64,000 nucleotides of DNA from Anaerostipes amylophilus (GCF_025567365.1 NZ_JAOQJG010000003.1:1-64000), one strand, 5' to 3'. Shown: positions 32,522 through 42,892, counted from the stretch's first letter. A program made the numbers and translations. Notes: generated from the letters alone by a model not told the origin.

Positions 32522-35500
32522 ATGTCAGAATCATTAGAAAAGTTTACAAGTATTGCGAAGGAAGATCATCAAAGAGCTAAAACGCTCTTTTTTTCTGAAG
32601 CATTTAAGGAAGAATTTCTGAAAGATAAACAAAAAGAAAAACAACTATATCATCAGCTGCTGTTGGGAAGAAACAGAGATCAGATCTTAGAAGAATTTTT
32701 ACTAAGTACAGACCAGAAATCACCAGTATTGCTTGATGTAACAAAAACAATGTATCATGCAACAATTGCAAATTTAGATGAACCGCTGGAAATTACGATA
32801 AGGAAGGATGGATGGGGATACATTGCAGGAAGAGTTAAGACAGAAGGAAAGTTTATCACTCTTCACAAAGATACATTTCATGCTGAAGATTTTGAAGATG
32901 GACAGATGGCTATTTATGTGGATCTTAAAACAATACCACGAGATGGAGACAGAGACCATTTAATCGTGCAGACTGTCTATCAGACGATCGAGATTGAAGT
33001 GATATACAAAGAAGAAAAAAGTGAAAGAAAAAAGGAAGAAGAGTTTAGACAAAAGAAACTTTATGAATTATACATTGATTTTTGCAGTGGAAGGATTCGC
33101 TTGGAGCAGTTTGCTGAACGTGCAAGATCTGTACTTGATAAGATGCCAGATCATCCGGTAAGAAATCGGATTTATGATCTTATGAAACTTCATTTGGATA
33201 TTCTTTGTGGCAAGGAAGATCTAAAAGAGCACATTCCGGAAGATGCAAAGAAGGAATCGCTTGAAATCTGTCAGGGATATGTCTGGTATCTGCAGGCATG
33301 TTACGATAAAGAAGATGATACGATAGATGAAGCCAGAGAAGAGATGAAAATTCTCTATGAAAACAGCGATGATATCAATGTTAAAGGATATTTGTTCTGG
33401 TTTCTTATGAATTTAAGTGAAGATTTGATGAAAGATTCAGCACTTCGAATGAAACAGATCAAAGAATTATATCAGGAGGGATGTCAAAACCCTCTGCTTC
33501 GTTTTGAAGGCTGCTGTATTTTAGGGGAAGATGAACAATTATTAACATGTATAGATTCTTATGAATTATGGGTACTGGAATTCGGTGCACAGGAGAAGAT
33601 TTTAAATACAAGATTGATTGGAAAGTTATGCTTTCTTGTTTCAAGAAATAAGATATTTTCAGAAGAAATCTTATGGTTATTTATGTGTATATATAAAGAA
33701 TATCCACAGACAGATGTGCTGCAGGCAATTTGTGCCATGATGATTCAGGGAAACTGTATGGATGAAGACTGCCATCCATACTATGAGGAAGCATTGCAGC
33801 GAGGTGTACAGCTGATTGGATTACAGGAAGCATTTTTAAGAACGATTCCCAAAGGAGAGTACCCATTACTGCCAGAAGAGATTCTTATGTATTTTACATA
33901 CAGCATGAGTCTTGGGGCAGAAGAACAAAGCCGCCTGTTTGCCAATGTAGTACATAACAGACGCAACTATCATAAGATCTTTCCGAATTATGAAGAACTG
34001 ATTCGTACATTTTTAAGAGAAGAACTGCAAAAAGGACAGATCAACGAAGATCTTATTTTACTGTATCGTTATTATTATGAGGAACTTCTTCAGAATGAGG
34101 TGTCCAGACAAAATCTTGGAAATGTTGTGTTTGTACAGAAGCTGATATGTGATAATGAATTTATTCAGAAAGCAGAGATCAGTCAGGAGTGGAAGAAAAA
34201 TCTGGACGTCTGCTATCTGTCAGAGCCTAACCGCTATGTAGAAATCTTTGACCAGAATGCAGCATTTATTTTCTTTGACAATGAAGGAAATCGTTATATT
34301 GGATCCGTTGCGTATCAGTTAAAACCAGTTTTTACAAGAGAACAGATGGAGATGTATTGTGAGAGTGCGGATGGAAATAATCCACATTATGTTATGTATA
34401 AAGCAGCAGGATTTGGAATAAGAGAAAAGCTTAAAGAAGAAGATTTCCCAGTTGTGCTATATGCATTAAAAAGCAGAAACTTAGATGTTGATTATGAGCA
34501 GGAATTGTTTGAGAAAGTTCTTGAGTATTATAAAGCACATGAATTGCAGAAAGAATTGCAGAATGCATTGTCTTATGTCGAATGGAAGAATTTAAAAGAT
34601 GAGAACAGAAGACACATGATTGGATATTTTATTGCTGCAGGACTGTATGAGGATGCACTGAAAGGAATTGGACAGTACGGATATCAATTTCTTGACAAAG
34701 ATCAGTTAAAAGAGATCTGTTTGTATGCACTTACAACATTGAGTAACAGACGGTCAGATCTTTTGGTAGAAATGTGTATGGAATCTTTTGAGTTAGGCAA
34801 TGAAAATAACGAAGTGATCAAGTATCTGCAAAAATACTTCCATGGAACAAAAGAAGAGATGTTAGCTGTATTTGATGCAGGACAGAAAGTCAGTATGTAT
34901 GACAGAGTATTTGTGGAGAGTGTGCTAAGAGCATGTATTGCAGATGGCGTGGATGGAACTGAATTTAAAGTGTTTGAAGAATACTTAAACCAGTCAGAAA
35001 CAGACAAAGGTCTGATCAATGCAATGTTGGTGGAATATGTAAATTATGCATATGATAATAAGCAAGAACTTCCAGAGAAATTTTACGAATTGATCGGAGA
35101 GAAGATTGATCATGGGAAGATGGACTGGATGTACCAGCAATTGTATCTTGATTACTACAAAGATAAGAAAGAACAATTATCTGAGCGAAGTTTAAAACGT
35201 ATTGAAAAGATCAAAGACTATCAGATCATCAGGAGAGATCATATTCTGCCTGTACTATTTGAATATGTTGATGTGATCTCACTGCCAAAATATCTTTGTG
35301 CTGAAACATTTGTACAGTTTTATGCAAAGAGCAGTGCCAATGTAGTATTTCATTATATGGACAGTGACAATGGGCATTGGATTGAAGAGCCAATGAATGA
35401 GTTACTCCCTGGATATTATGTTTTGTCCCTGGCAGTCTTTTATCATGAGCTGTCAGACTGCTATGTTAGTGTATCAGGAGAGTTAAGAAGATACAGAGAA

Positions 35501-35665
35501 GATGTGATCATATCAGACCATATGAAATACAGCAAAGGCAGCAGATTTTATGAATTAAATGAACTTTTAATTCATCAGCAGGATGAAGATGTTCAGAAAA
35601 TGATGGAACGTTATGCAGTAAAAACAATGATGACACAGATGGTAAAACCAATGACAGAGGAATAA
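32522..35665 (+). CDS. Very large helical repeat protein, DUF5717-like
   Basis: About 1047 residues, no signal peptide and no membrane segment. Residues about 65-165 look beta-rich (ITIRKDGWGYIAGRVK), followed by some 750 residues of amphipathic helices like a TPR or HEAT solenoid, with another beta-rich end (about 900-1000). It resembles the Lachnospiraceae family I recall as DUF5717; no function is known to me. The start chosen is ATG 32522, with AAGGAG at 32504; an in-frame TTG at 32495 would contain that site. The next gene begins 3 bases after its stop, so the two products are probably made together. Confidence 0.75.
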   Translation: MSESLEKFTSIAKEDHQRAKTLFFSEAFKEEFLKDKQKEKQLYHQLLLGRNRDQILEEFLLSTDQKSPVLLDVTKTMYHATIANLDEPLEITIRKDGWGYIAGRVKTEGKFITLHKDTFHAEDFEDGQMAIYVDLKTIPRDGDRDHLIVQTVYQTIEIEVIYKEEKSERKKEEEFRQKKLYELYIDFCSGRIRLEQFAERARSVLDKMPDHPVRNRIYDLMKLHLDILCGKEDLKEHIPEDAKKESLEICQGYVWYLQACYDKEDDTIDEAREEMKILYENSDDINVKGYLFWFLMNLSEDLMKDSALRMKQIKELYQEGCQNPLLRFEGCCILGEDEQLLTCIDSYELWVLEFGAQEKILNTRLIGKLCFLVSRNKIFSEEILWLFMCIYKEYPQTDVLQAICAMMIQGNCMDEDCHPYYEEALQRGVQLIGLQEAFLRTIPKGEYPLLPEEILMYFTYSMSLGAEEQSRLFANVVHNRRNYHKIFPNYEELIRTFLREELQKGQINEDLILLYRYYYEELLQNEVSRQNLGNVVFVQKLICDNEFIQKAEISQEWKKNLDVCYLSEPNRYVEIFDQNAAFIFFDNEGNRYIGSVAYQLKPVFTREQMEMYCESADGNNPHYVMYKAAGFGIREKLKEEDFPVVLYALKSRNLDVDYEQELFEKVLEYYKAHELQKELQNALSYVEWKNLKDENRRHMIGYFIAAGLYEDALKGIGQYGYQFLDKDQLKEICLYALTTLSNRRSDLLVEMCMESFELGNENNEVIKYLQKYFHGTKEEMLAVFDAGQKVSMYDRVFVESVLRACIADGVDGTEFKVFEEYLNQSETDKGLINAMLVEYVNYAYDNKQELPEKFYELIGEKIDHGKMDWMYQQLYLDYYKDKKEQLSERSLKRIEKIKDYQIIRRDHILPVLFEYVDVISLPKYLCAETFVQFYAKSSANVVFHYMDSDNGHWIEEPMNELLPGYYVLSLAVFYHELSDCYVSVSGELRRYREDVIISDHMKYSKGSRFYELNELLIHQQDEDVQKMMERYAVKTMMTQMVKPMTEE

Positions 35666-35668
35666 AAT

Positions 35669-36700
35669 ATGCAGACAGCGATACATTTTGAAGGAGATCA
35701 GGCATATATATGTGTATCTGATCATGGAAAAATTAAAGAAGAAGAGCCTGTTTCCTATGGAAGATCGAGAGTAGAATTTGTGATTCAGACTGCCAAGGCA
35801 CAGGAAGAAGGAAAAATCGCAGTTGTTTTTGATGATGCAACAGGAAAGATCGTAAAGGATGCAGAAGAACAATGCATTAGATCTGGATTGCAGCAAGGAC
35901 AGGTAAACTTCTTTACAAAAGAAGAAGCAGCACTTGGGGTTGTGTTATTTCGAGGAGACAATTTGGCAAAAGGAAACACAGGAATTTTTGACTACACAAG
36001 AAAACATTTTGTATATTATGAAGTAAAGAAACAAAAAGATTCAGTGATCGTGGAAGCAAAAGACTACACAGAACAGATCAAACATGCTGTTACAGACCAG
36101 GAAAAAGATGCAGCATTTTTAACGATCATCAAACAGGCATTGGCCAGAGGAATTACAACGACGATCTATTTATGTGGAGAAGGATTTGATGGAAACTGGT
36201 TTAGTCAGTCAACCAATGCTCTTTGTATCGGAAGACGAGTGTTTATGGGAAAACATCTCTTTGCATCTGGAGCGGCGTATTTGTGTGCAAACAGACAAGG
36301 AGAACAAAAAGTTCCGGCAACCGTAAATCATACAACGATCAGTCAGATTGGTCTGGTTGTTCATCATCATGGCAGGGATATGTTCTGCCCACTGATCATG
36401 GAGGGAAAACCATGGGAAGAGAGCAGAGGTGAGATGGAAATCTTTGTATCTGGAATCAATGGCTTAAGCTTTGAAGTAAGAAATCGTTCTGGAATGAAAA
36501 AAGCATCTATCCGTATGCCGCTTGATGGAATGAAAAAGGATGCAGATATTGTGTATAAATTAAAGATACAGGGAGAATACATAAAAGCAGATCAGTGCAA
36601 GATCAAGATCACAGATCTTGGATTTGGAAAGATAAGACCGGCAAGTTATCAGACATGGCAGCAGATCATTTATCTGGAAAGAGGTGATTATAATGAGTAA
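35669..36700 (+). CDS. Hsp70/actin-fold-like protein, DUF5716-like
   Basis: A 343-residue soluble protein. IYLCGEGFDGNWFSQS near residues 171-186, followed by an SGAAYLC stretch near 212-218, looks like the second phosphate-binding and adenosine regions of Hsp70/actin ATPases. The last third resembles the beta-sandwich that follows the ATPase in Hsp70. The first phosphate loop is not obvious, so nucleotide binding may be weakened. It resembles a family I recall as DUF5716. It sits between the giant helical protein and a TPR protein, within a four-gene unit. Confidence 0.65.
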   Translation: MQTAIHFEGDQAYICVSDHGKIKEEEPVSYGRSRVEFVIQTAKAQEEGKIAVVFDDATGKIVKDAEEQCIRSGLQQGQVNFFTKEEAALGVVLFRGDNLAKGNTGIFDYTRKHFVYYEVKKQKDSVIVEAKDYTEQIKHAVTDQEKDAAFLTIIKQALARGITTTIYLCGEGFDGNWFSQSTNALCIGRRVFMGKHLFASGAAYLCANRQGEQKVPATVNHTTISQIGLVVHHHGRDMFCPLIMEGKPWEESRGEMEIFVSGINGLSFEVRNRSGMKKASIRMPLDGMKKDADIVYKLKIQGEYIKADQCKIKITDLGFGKIRPASYQTWQQIIYLERGDYNE

Positions 36701-37493
36701 GATTGTTTTGTGTGAAACAAAACCTGCAAAAACAGCGTATACGATCCATAAGATCAATCGAAGTTTTCAAAGTTATGAAGAACTTTGCTGGCTGTTGGAA
36801 CATTATCTGATCTTCTTTTTAAGTGAGGGGATTGATCGTTCATTAAAAAATTATTTAAAAGAATATCTGAATCTGGAGATTAAGAGTGAAGATGCAGTCC
36901 AGCAGGTAAAAGAAATCATAAATTTTCAGAATTATTTTACAGCAGATGAAAAGATTCAGTTTCAGCAGAAGATAAGGACAACTTACTTATATTCCGCTGC
37001 AAAGAAACAAAAGCTTCTGGCAGATATGTACCTGAAACATCATTTATATCTGATGGCACTAACATCTTATCAGAAATTAGAGATGGTCTCAGGAAAATTA
37101 AATCCAAATGAACAGATGCATGTATGGTATCACATGGGATTATGCCAGAGTAGAATGTTTTGTTTTGATGAGGCAAAAGAATCTTTTCGCAAAGCATTGA
37201 TGCTAAAACCAGAAAAACAGATTCAGGAAGCGTATTTTATGATATCTTATCTAAGCGGGGATGAAAAAAGCTTTATCGAAGATGGAAAAGCAGTTTCTTT
37301 TGACGAGGAACACTGCAAAACCATATATGAAAACCTCAAAGAATGTGAAAAAGAGATTTTTGAGAAAGAACAGTTTGATAAACTGGCGAAAATAGATTAT
37401 CATAGAAAGAAGGCAGATAAAAGCATGACCCGCCGGTTAGTAAAAACAACGTTAGGGAAGTGGAAAGATGAATACAAAGCAGAGATTATCTAA
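36693..37493 (+). CDS. TPR-containing protein of the four-gene unknown operon
   Basis: About 266 residues. A recognisable tetratricopeptide repeat lies near residues 143-173 (HMGLCQSRMF, then FRKALMLKPE), with a helical N-terminal half and a charged C-terminus. No membrane segment. The start is ATG 36693 after AGAGGTGA; it overlaps the end of the previous gene by 8 bases. The next gene starts inside its last codons. The close overlaps argue for coupled translation and a shared complex. Confidence 0.7.
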   Translation: MSKIVLCETKPAKTAYTIHKINRSFQSYEELCWLLEHYLIFFLSEGIDRSLKNYLKEYLNLEIKSEDAVQQVKEIINFQNYFTADEKIQFQQKIRTTYLYSAAKKQKLLADMYLKHHLYLMALTSYQKLEMVSGKLNPNEQMHVWYHMGLCQSRMFCFDEAKESFRKALMLKPEKQIQEAYFMISYLSGDEKSFIEDGKAVSFDEEHCKTIYENLKECEKEIFEKEQFDKLAKIDYHRKKADKSMTRRLVKTTLGKWKDEYKAEII

Positions 37494-38490
37494 TGACCTG
37501 TTAAATGATGGCGAAATCATCATAGAAAAACGTTTTGTAAAATTGTATGAATCAGAGATTGATAAGATTGATGAACAGATCAGTGATCTTAAGAAACTTG
37601 ATCAGAAAGATTTTGATGCAAAAGGAGAAGTGGAAGAGAAAGCAAGAGCCTATTACCGGGCATTTGCAAGAGAATTTTATGATGTCTGTGAGGGACGAGT
37701 CAGTGATGATGAGTTCTTTGATCTTTGGGAACGCGAAGAAGAATTAAAAACAGGGATCAATTCCATTAATTCGCTGGAAGGAGAACAAAAACAGCTGGAG
37801 AAAGAACTTGCACGTGCCAATGAAGAAGAGATTTCCATGGATGGCAGGATTGTGGCAGTTTATGAAAAGAAGAAGAATAAGAAAGCAATATTGATTTCTT
37901 TTTGCCTGATGGCTGTTGCGGCAGTTTGTGTGACAGGATTTTATCTGTATCATTTCACAGTGCCAGTCAAGCAGTATGCATGGCAGCTTGCGTGTGCGGG
38001 CGTGATCGTGGTATTATTCCTACTAATCTTATTTCAATCACACAAGAAAGTTTCTGACCAGTTAAAGCTGTTAGAGATGATGGTTACTCACAAAGGTCAT
38101 ACAGGAAAACGGCTGGAAGATGATAAAAGAGAGATTGGAAATGATCTTAAATTCTACTATGAGAAATTTGAGAACGTATTTTCATATATTTCCCCAGAAC
38201 AGTGGAAATTATTTGATTTTTGTGGTAAAGTGTCAGCCAGATTAAGATTTAGCGATGCAATCATTGAAGCGTCCGCTGATCTGGAACAATTATTAGACAA
38301 GAACCAATGGAAGACATCTGGATTCTGGATGTATCATCCAAAGGTTTTATATAATCTGATCAAACGAAGGGATTATCTGAATGCATTGAATCAGAGAAAA
38401 GATATATGTAGCAAGGAATTGATTCGTCATGAGCAGATTTTAGAAGGAATCGGTGAACAAGCAGATTCCGAAACTATAGAAGGAGTTTAG
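37468..38490 (+). CDS. Membrane coiled-coil protein of the four-gene unknown operon
   Basis: A 340-residue protein. The N-terminal 125 residues are charged helices that look like coiled coil. Two adjacent membrane segments (about 133-153 and 165-190) follow, then a cytoplasmic helical region. I do not recognise a family. It overlaps the TPR gene by 26 bases, and valS starts 2 bases after its stop. It could anchor the three soluble partners at the membrane; that is inference from gene order. Confidence 0.7.
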   Translation: MNTKQRLSNDLLNDGEIIIEKRFVKLYESEIDKIDEQISDLKKLDQKDFDAKGEVEEKARAYYRAFAREFYDVCEGRVSDDEFFDLWEREEELKTGINSINSLEGEQKQLEKELARANEEEISMDGRIVAVYEKKKNKKAILISFCLMAVAAVCVTGFYLYHFTVPVKQYAWQLACAGVIVVLFLLILFQSHKKVSDQLKLLEMMVTHKGHTGKRLEDDKREIGNDLKFYYEKFENVFSYISPEQWKLFDFCGKVSARLRFSDAIIEASADLEQLLDKNQWKTSGFWMYHPKVLYNLIKRRDYLNALNQRKDICSKELIRHEQILEGIGEQADSETIEGV

Positions 38491-38492
38491 AG

Positions 38493-41132
38493 ATGAAGAA
38501 AGAACTAGAAAAAACCTATGATCCAGGTGCGATTGAAGAACGCCTGTATCAGAAATGGCTGGATAACAAGTATTTCCATGCAGAAGTAGATGAGACAAAA
38601 CAACCATATACGATCGTGATTCCACCTCCAAATATCACAGGAAAGCTTCATATGGGACATGCGTTAGATGAGACACTTCAGGACATTCTGATCCGATTTA
38701 AGAAGATGCAGGGATATAATGCATTATGGATACCAGGAACAGACCATGCAAGTATTGCGACAGAAGTAAAGATCATCAATGCACTGAAAGAAGAAGGAAT
38801 CGAGAAAGAAGATCTTGGAAGAGAGAAGTTCTTAGAACGTGCCTGGGATTGGAAAGAAGAATATGGTGGAACGATCATCGAACAGATGAAGAAACTTGGA
38901 TCTTCCTGTGACTGGGATCGTGAGAGATTCACGATGGATGAAGGATGTTCTGAAGCAGTCAAAGAAGTTTTCATTAAATTATATGAAAAAGGTTATATTT
39001 ACCGTGGATCAAGAATCATCAACTGGTGTCCGGTCTGCCAGACATCTATCTCTGATGCGGAAGTAGAATACGAAGATCAGGCAGGGCATTTCTGGCATAT
39101 TAAATACCCAGTTGTTGGAAGCGAAGGTGAATATGTAGAAATCGCAACAACACGTCCAGAGACATTATTAGGAGACTCTGCAGTTGCAGTTCATCCAGAT
39201 GATGAAAGATATACACATTTAGTTGGTAAGATGTTAGAATTGCCATTATGCAACCGTCAGATTCCAGTTGTAGCAGATGAATATGTAGACCGTGAGTTTG
39301 GAACAGGTGCCGTTAAGATCACACCAGCACATGATCCAAATGACTTTGAAGTTGGAAAACGCCACGATCTGCCAGAGATCAATATCTTAAATGACGATGC
39401 AACGATCAACAAGAATGGTGGTAAATACGAAGGTATGGATCGCTATGAAGCAAGGAAGGCCATTGTTGCTGACTTGGAAGAACAGGGATATTTAGTTAAG
39501 ATCAAAGAACATGAACATAACGTAGGAACACATGACCGCTGCGGAACAACAGTTGAGCCTATGATCAAGCCACAGTGGTTTGTGAAGATGGAAGAACTCG
39601 CAAAACCAGCGATCGAAGCTGTGAAGAACGGAGATCTGAAATTCGTACCAGAACGTTATACAAAGACATATCTTCATTGGTTAGAGAACATCCGTGACTG
39701 GTGTATTTCCAGACAGTTATGGTGGGGACACAGAATTCCAGCATATTACTGTGATGAATGTGGAGAAGTTGTCGTAGCAAGAGAAACACCGGAAGTATGT
39801 CCTAAGTGTGGATGCAAGCATTTCACACAGGATGAAGATACATTGGATACATGGTTCAGTTCTGCATTGTGGCCTTTCTCAACACTCGGATGGCCAGAGA
39901 AGACAAAAGAATTAGATTATTTCTATCCTACAAATACACTGGTAACAGGATATGATATCATCTTCTTCTGGGTAGTCAGAATGGTATTCTCAGGATACGA
40001 ACAGACAGGAAAGAGTCCATTTGACACAGTACTGATCCATGGATTAGTTCGTGATGAACAGGGACGTAAGATGAGTAAATCCCTTGGAAATGGTATCAAT
40101 CCATTGGATGTCATTGCACAGTATGGTGCAGATGCCTTAAGATTTACACTGATCACAGGAAATGCCCCTGGAAATGATATGCGTTACACAGAAAAACGTG
40201 TCATTGCAAGTCGTAACTTTGCAAACAAGATCTGGAATGCATCTCGTTTCATTATGATGAACTTAGAGCAGGCTGATTTCTCTGATGTTACATTAGAAGA
40301 TCTTACAAGTGCAGACAAATGGATCTTATCTAAGTTAAATACACTTGCCAAAGATGTTACAGACAACATGGAGAAATACGAACTTGGTATCGCAGTTCAG
40401 AAACTAAACGACTTCTTATGGGAAGAATTCTGTGACTGGTATATTGAGATGGTAAAACCTCGTCTGTACAATGATGAAGACCAGACAAAGGCAGCAGCAC
40501 TTTGGACATTAAATACAGTTTTAACAGAAGCATTAAAACTGTTACATCCATATATGCCATTTATCACAGAAGAGATTTATTGTAATTTAACAGATGAAGA
40601 ATCTATTATGTTAGCAAAATGGCCAGAGTTCAAAGAAGAATGGAACTTCAAGGCTGATGAGAAGGCTGTAGAGACGATCAAAGAAGCAGTCAGAGGAATC
40701 CGTAATGTTCGTGCAGAGATGAACGTATCACCAAAGAAGAAAGCACAGGTTTACGTGGTATCTGAAGATGCGGAGATCAGAGATATTTTTGAACAAGGGA
40801 AAGTTTTCTTTGCTACACTTGGATATGCAAGTGAAGTTATCATTCAGGATAACAAAGACGGAATCGGAGACGATGCAGTATCAAGTGTGATCGCAGGAGC
40901 TGTGATCTACATGCCATTTGCAGAATTAGTTGACATTGCAAAAGAGAAAGAACGTCTTGCAAAAGAAGAAAAACGTTTAAATGGCGAGATCAAACGTTGC
41001 GAAGGAATGCTTGGAAATGAAAGATTCGTAAGCAAAGCGCCTGAAGCGAAAGTTCAGGAAGAAAAAGACAAACTTGCCAAATATCAGCAGATGTTAAAAC
41101 AGGTCAAAGAACAGATCGCAAGAATTTCATAA
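38493..41132 (+). CDS. valS: Valyl-tRNA synthetase
   Basis: The 879-residue class I synthetase charges tRNA-Val. It has the HIGH motif in PPPNITGKLHMGHA near residues 47-60, an editing domain with TTRPETLLGD, a zinc-like CDECGEVV...CPKCGC region, KMSKSLGNG, and a C-terminal coiled-coil arm. It follows the unknown membrane gene by 2 bases, so there is no room for a T-box leader; expression presumably comes from upstream. Confidence 0.98.
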   Translation: MKKELEKTYDPGAIEERLYQKWLDNKYFHAEVDETKQPYTIVIPPPNITGKLHMGHALDETLQDILIRFKKMQGYNALWIPGTDHASIATEVKIINALKEEGIEKEDLGREKFLERAWDWKEEYGGTIIEQMKKLGSSCDWDRERFTMDEGCSEAVKEVFIKLYEKGYIYRGSRIINWCPVCQTSISDAEVEYEDQAGHFWHIKYPVVGSEGEYVEIATTRPETLLGDSAVAVHPDDERYTHLVGKMLELPLCNRQIPVVADEYVDREFGTGAVKITPAHDPNDFEVGKRHDLPEINILNDDATINKNGGKYEGMDRYEARKAIVADLEEQGYLVKIKEHEHNVGTHDRCGTTVEPMIKPQWFVKMEELAKPAIEAVKNGDLKFVPERYTKTYLHWLENIRDWCISRQLWWGHRIPAYYCDECGEVVVARETPEVCPKCGCKHFTQDEDTLDTWFSSALWPFSTLGWPEKTKELDYFYPTNTLVTGYDIIFFWVVRMVFSGYEQTGKSPFDTVLIHGLVRDEQGRKMSKSLGNGINPLDVIAQYGADALRFTLITGNAPGNDMRYTEKRVIASRNFANKIWNASRFIMMNLEQADFSDVTLEDLTSADKWILSKLNTLAKDVTDNMEKYELGIAVQKLNDFLWEEFCDWYIEMVKPRLYNDEDQTKAAALWTLNTVLTEALKLLHPYMPFITEEIYCNLTDEESIMLAKWPEFKEEWNFKADEKAVETIKEAVRGIRNVRAEMNVSPKKKAQVYVVSEDAEIRDIFEQGKVFFATLGYASEVIIQDNKDGIGDDAVSSVIAGAVIYMPFAELVDIAKEKERLAKEEKRLNGEIKRCEGMLGNERFVSKAPEAKVQEEKDKLAKYQQMLKQVKEQIARIS

Positions 41133-41168
41133 AGATCAGAAGTGGATGATAAAACGAGGTTTTGAAAA

Positions 41169-41912
41169 ATGAAATTTACATTAGATTTACACACACATAC
41201 AGTAGCCAGTGGACATGCGTATTCAACAGTACAGGAGATGGCAAAAGCAGCGGCAGATAAAGGATTGAAACTTTTAGGAATCACAGAACATGCACAAGGA
41301 ATTCCTGGAACATGCGATGAGATTTATTTCCATAATATGCGTATTATTCCAAGGAAGATGTACGGGATTGATCTGATGTTTGGCTCTGAGATCAACATTA
41401 TCGATCATGATGGAACTTTAAGTATGGAAGAAGAAATTATTGAGAAGACATTGGATATCCGAATTGCGGGAATCCATCTTCCATGTTATGAAGTTGGAAC
41501 CGTCACGCAAAATACGAATGCCTATGTAAAAGCGATCGAGAATCCAATGATCGATATTATCAGTCATCCAGATGACAGCAGAATACCGATTGATTATGAA
41601 ACGATCGTAGATGCGGCAAAAGAAAATCATACATTATTAGAGATAAATAACAGTTCCTTGGATTCTTTGTCATCAAGAGTTGGAGCATGGCAGAATCTGC
41701 AGATCATGATTCAGATGTGTAAAGAGAAGAAAGTGCCAGTAGTCGCAGGGACAGATGCACATTTTTCAAGTGCGGTTGGCGTATTTGATCATGTGGAAGT
41801 CTTATTACAAGAGATGAATTTCCCAGAAGAACTAGTAGTGAATCGCTCTGTAGATGTGTTAAAACAAGAAATTTTACAACATCGTGAAATCCGAAAGATC
41901 GGGAGAGATTAA
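41169..41912 (+). CDS. PHP-domain phosphoesterase (YcdX-like)
   Basis: A 247-residue PHP-family metal-dependent hydrolase. Metal ligands appear in LDLHTHTVASGHAY near residues 5-18, GITEHAQG near 38-45, GSEINIID, and GTDAHFSS near 195-202. YcdX-type proteins are trinuclear-zinc phosphatases with uncertain substrates. It follows valS by 36 bases and ends at a strong terminator. Confidence 0.88.
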   Translation: MKFTLDLHTHTVASGHAYSTVQEMAKAAADKGLKLLGITEHAQGIPGTCDEIYFHNMRIIPRKMYGIDLMFGSEINIIDHDGTLSMEEEIIEKTLDIRIAGIHLPCYEVGTVTQNTNAYVKAIENPMIDIISHPDDSRIPIDYETIVDAAKENHTLLEINNSSLDSLSSRVGAWQNLQIMIQMCKEKKVPVVAGTDAHFSSAVGVFDHVEVLLQEMNFPEELVVNRSVDVLKQEILQHREIRKIGRD

Positions 41913-41918
41913 AAATAG

Positions 41919-41958
41919 AAACATCCATCGAGAATTAAAGTTCAGATGGATGTTTTTT
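41919..41958. terminator. Terminator after the PHP gene, usable in both directions
   Basis: AACATCCATC pairs with GATGGATGTT, followed by TTTTTTAC; an A-rich flank on the other side serves the converging gene. Confidence 0.85.
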
Positions 41959-41962
41959 TACT

Positions 41963-42892
41963 TTATTTTTCAGATAAAATGTAATAAATAATGTCAGCAC
42001 AATAATTGGCAACATCAGTTTTTGCAGATAAGAAGCTATCTCCTGGAGTAAATTTTGAATAACAATTGTTTTTATCGGCACGAATGATACTCGTAGTATC
42101 CACAAATGACTTCATACTTTTATGGATCACAAGATCTTCCATAGGGAGGTAATAATAATTTTTATAATCTTTGAGGTAATGTTTTAGATGACCATTTTCC
42201 AAAGGACATGTAAGTATAGCATTTGAATGATCAAGAGTCAGAGATATGCCAGACTTTTCGTAATTGCAGCTGACAGGAATCTGTATATCAAGATTCAGAT
42301 GAGCAACAAAATGATCATTTTCAATAAAATAGGATGATAAAGTAAATTCTTTATCAAGCAATGCGGGATAAGACATCAACGAATAAATTTTATGTAAACC
42401 GATAAGATCTTCGAGGTTATGTAAAAGTAGCGATTCTTTATTCTTGATCTCTCCATTCTCAAGATAATCCTGATAAGTTTTGATAAGTTTTTTTCCAGAA
42501 AGTTTGTCGGTTCGTTGAATTCCTAAATATTCTTCCAGATTCTTCTGCCGGAAATTCTTTAATCCCCACAGATTTTTATAAGGTTTTAAAATTTGATAAA
42601 GATCAAGATGTTCATACTGATCAAATGATGCATTGATCTTAAACTCCTTGATCTTCGATGTCAAAAAAGGAAGATCAAAGGTTTTGCCATTAAATGTAAT
42701 CAGTGTATTATAAGGTTGGATAAATGCAAGAAAATCAGTTAAGATCTGTTCCTGAGATAGTCCGTCTTCATTAAACCATTGTGTTACATTTCCATCCATA
42801 TCACAGCATCCGATCACAGTAATCGCTGAGATATCAGCACTCAATCCAGTTGTTTCTATATCAAAAAATAAAGATTGTTGTATGTTATGTTC
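41963..42892 (-). CDS. DnaQ-like exonuclease, YprB family
   Basis: About 309 residues. The N-terminal half is an RNase H-like 3'-5' exonuclease fold: FFDIETTGLS (Exo I) near 11-20, ITFNGKTFDLPFL (Exo II) near 82-94, and a later HNLEDLIGL (Exo III-like) segment. The overall pattern fits the YprB/RNase H-like family found in Firmicutes. The C-terminal half is not recognised. The start is ATG 42892 behind AAAGGA; an in-frame codon at 42916 lacks a ribosome site. Confidence 0.8.
   Translation of the reverse strand, partial: EHNIQQSLFFDIETTGLSADISAITVIGCCDMDGNVTQWFNEDGLSQEQILTDFLAFIQPYNTLITFNGKTFDLPFLTSKIKEFKINASFDQYEHLDLYQILKPYKNLWGLKNFRQKNLEEYLGIQRTDKLSGKKLIKTYQDYLENGEIKNKESLLLHNLEDLIGLHKIYSLMSYPALLDKEFTLSSYFIENDHFVAHLNLDIQIPVSCNYEKSGISLTLDHSNAILTCPLENGHLKHYLKDYKNYYYLPMEDLVIHKSMKSFVDTTSIIRADKNNCYSKFTPGDSFLSAKTDVANYCADIIYYILSEK

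Noticed and set aside
38440..38492. T-box leader before valS
   Set aside because: Only two bases separate valS from the preceding gene and no T-box-like sequence lies further upstream.
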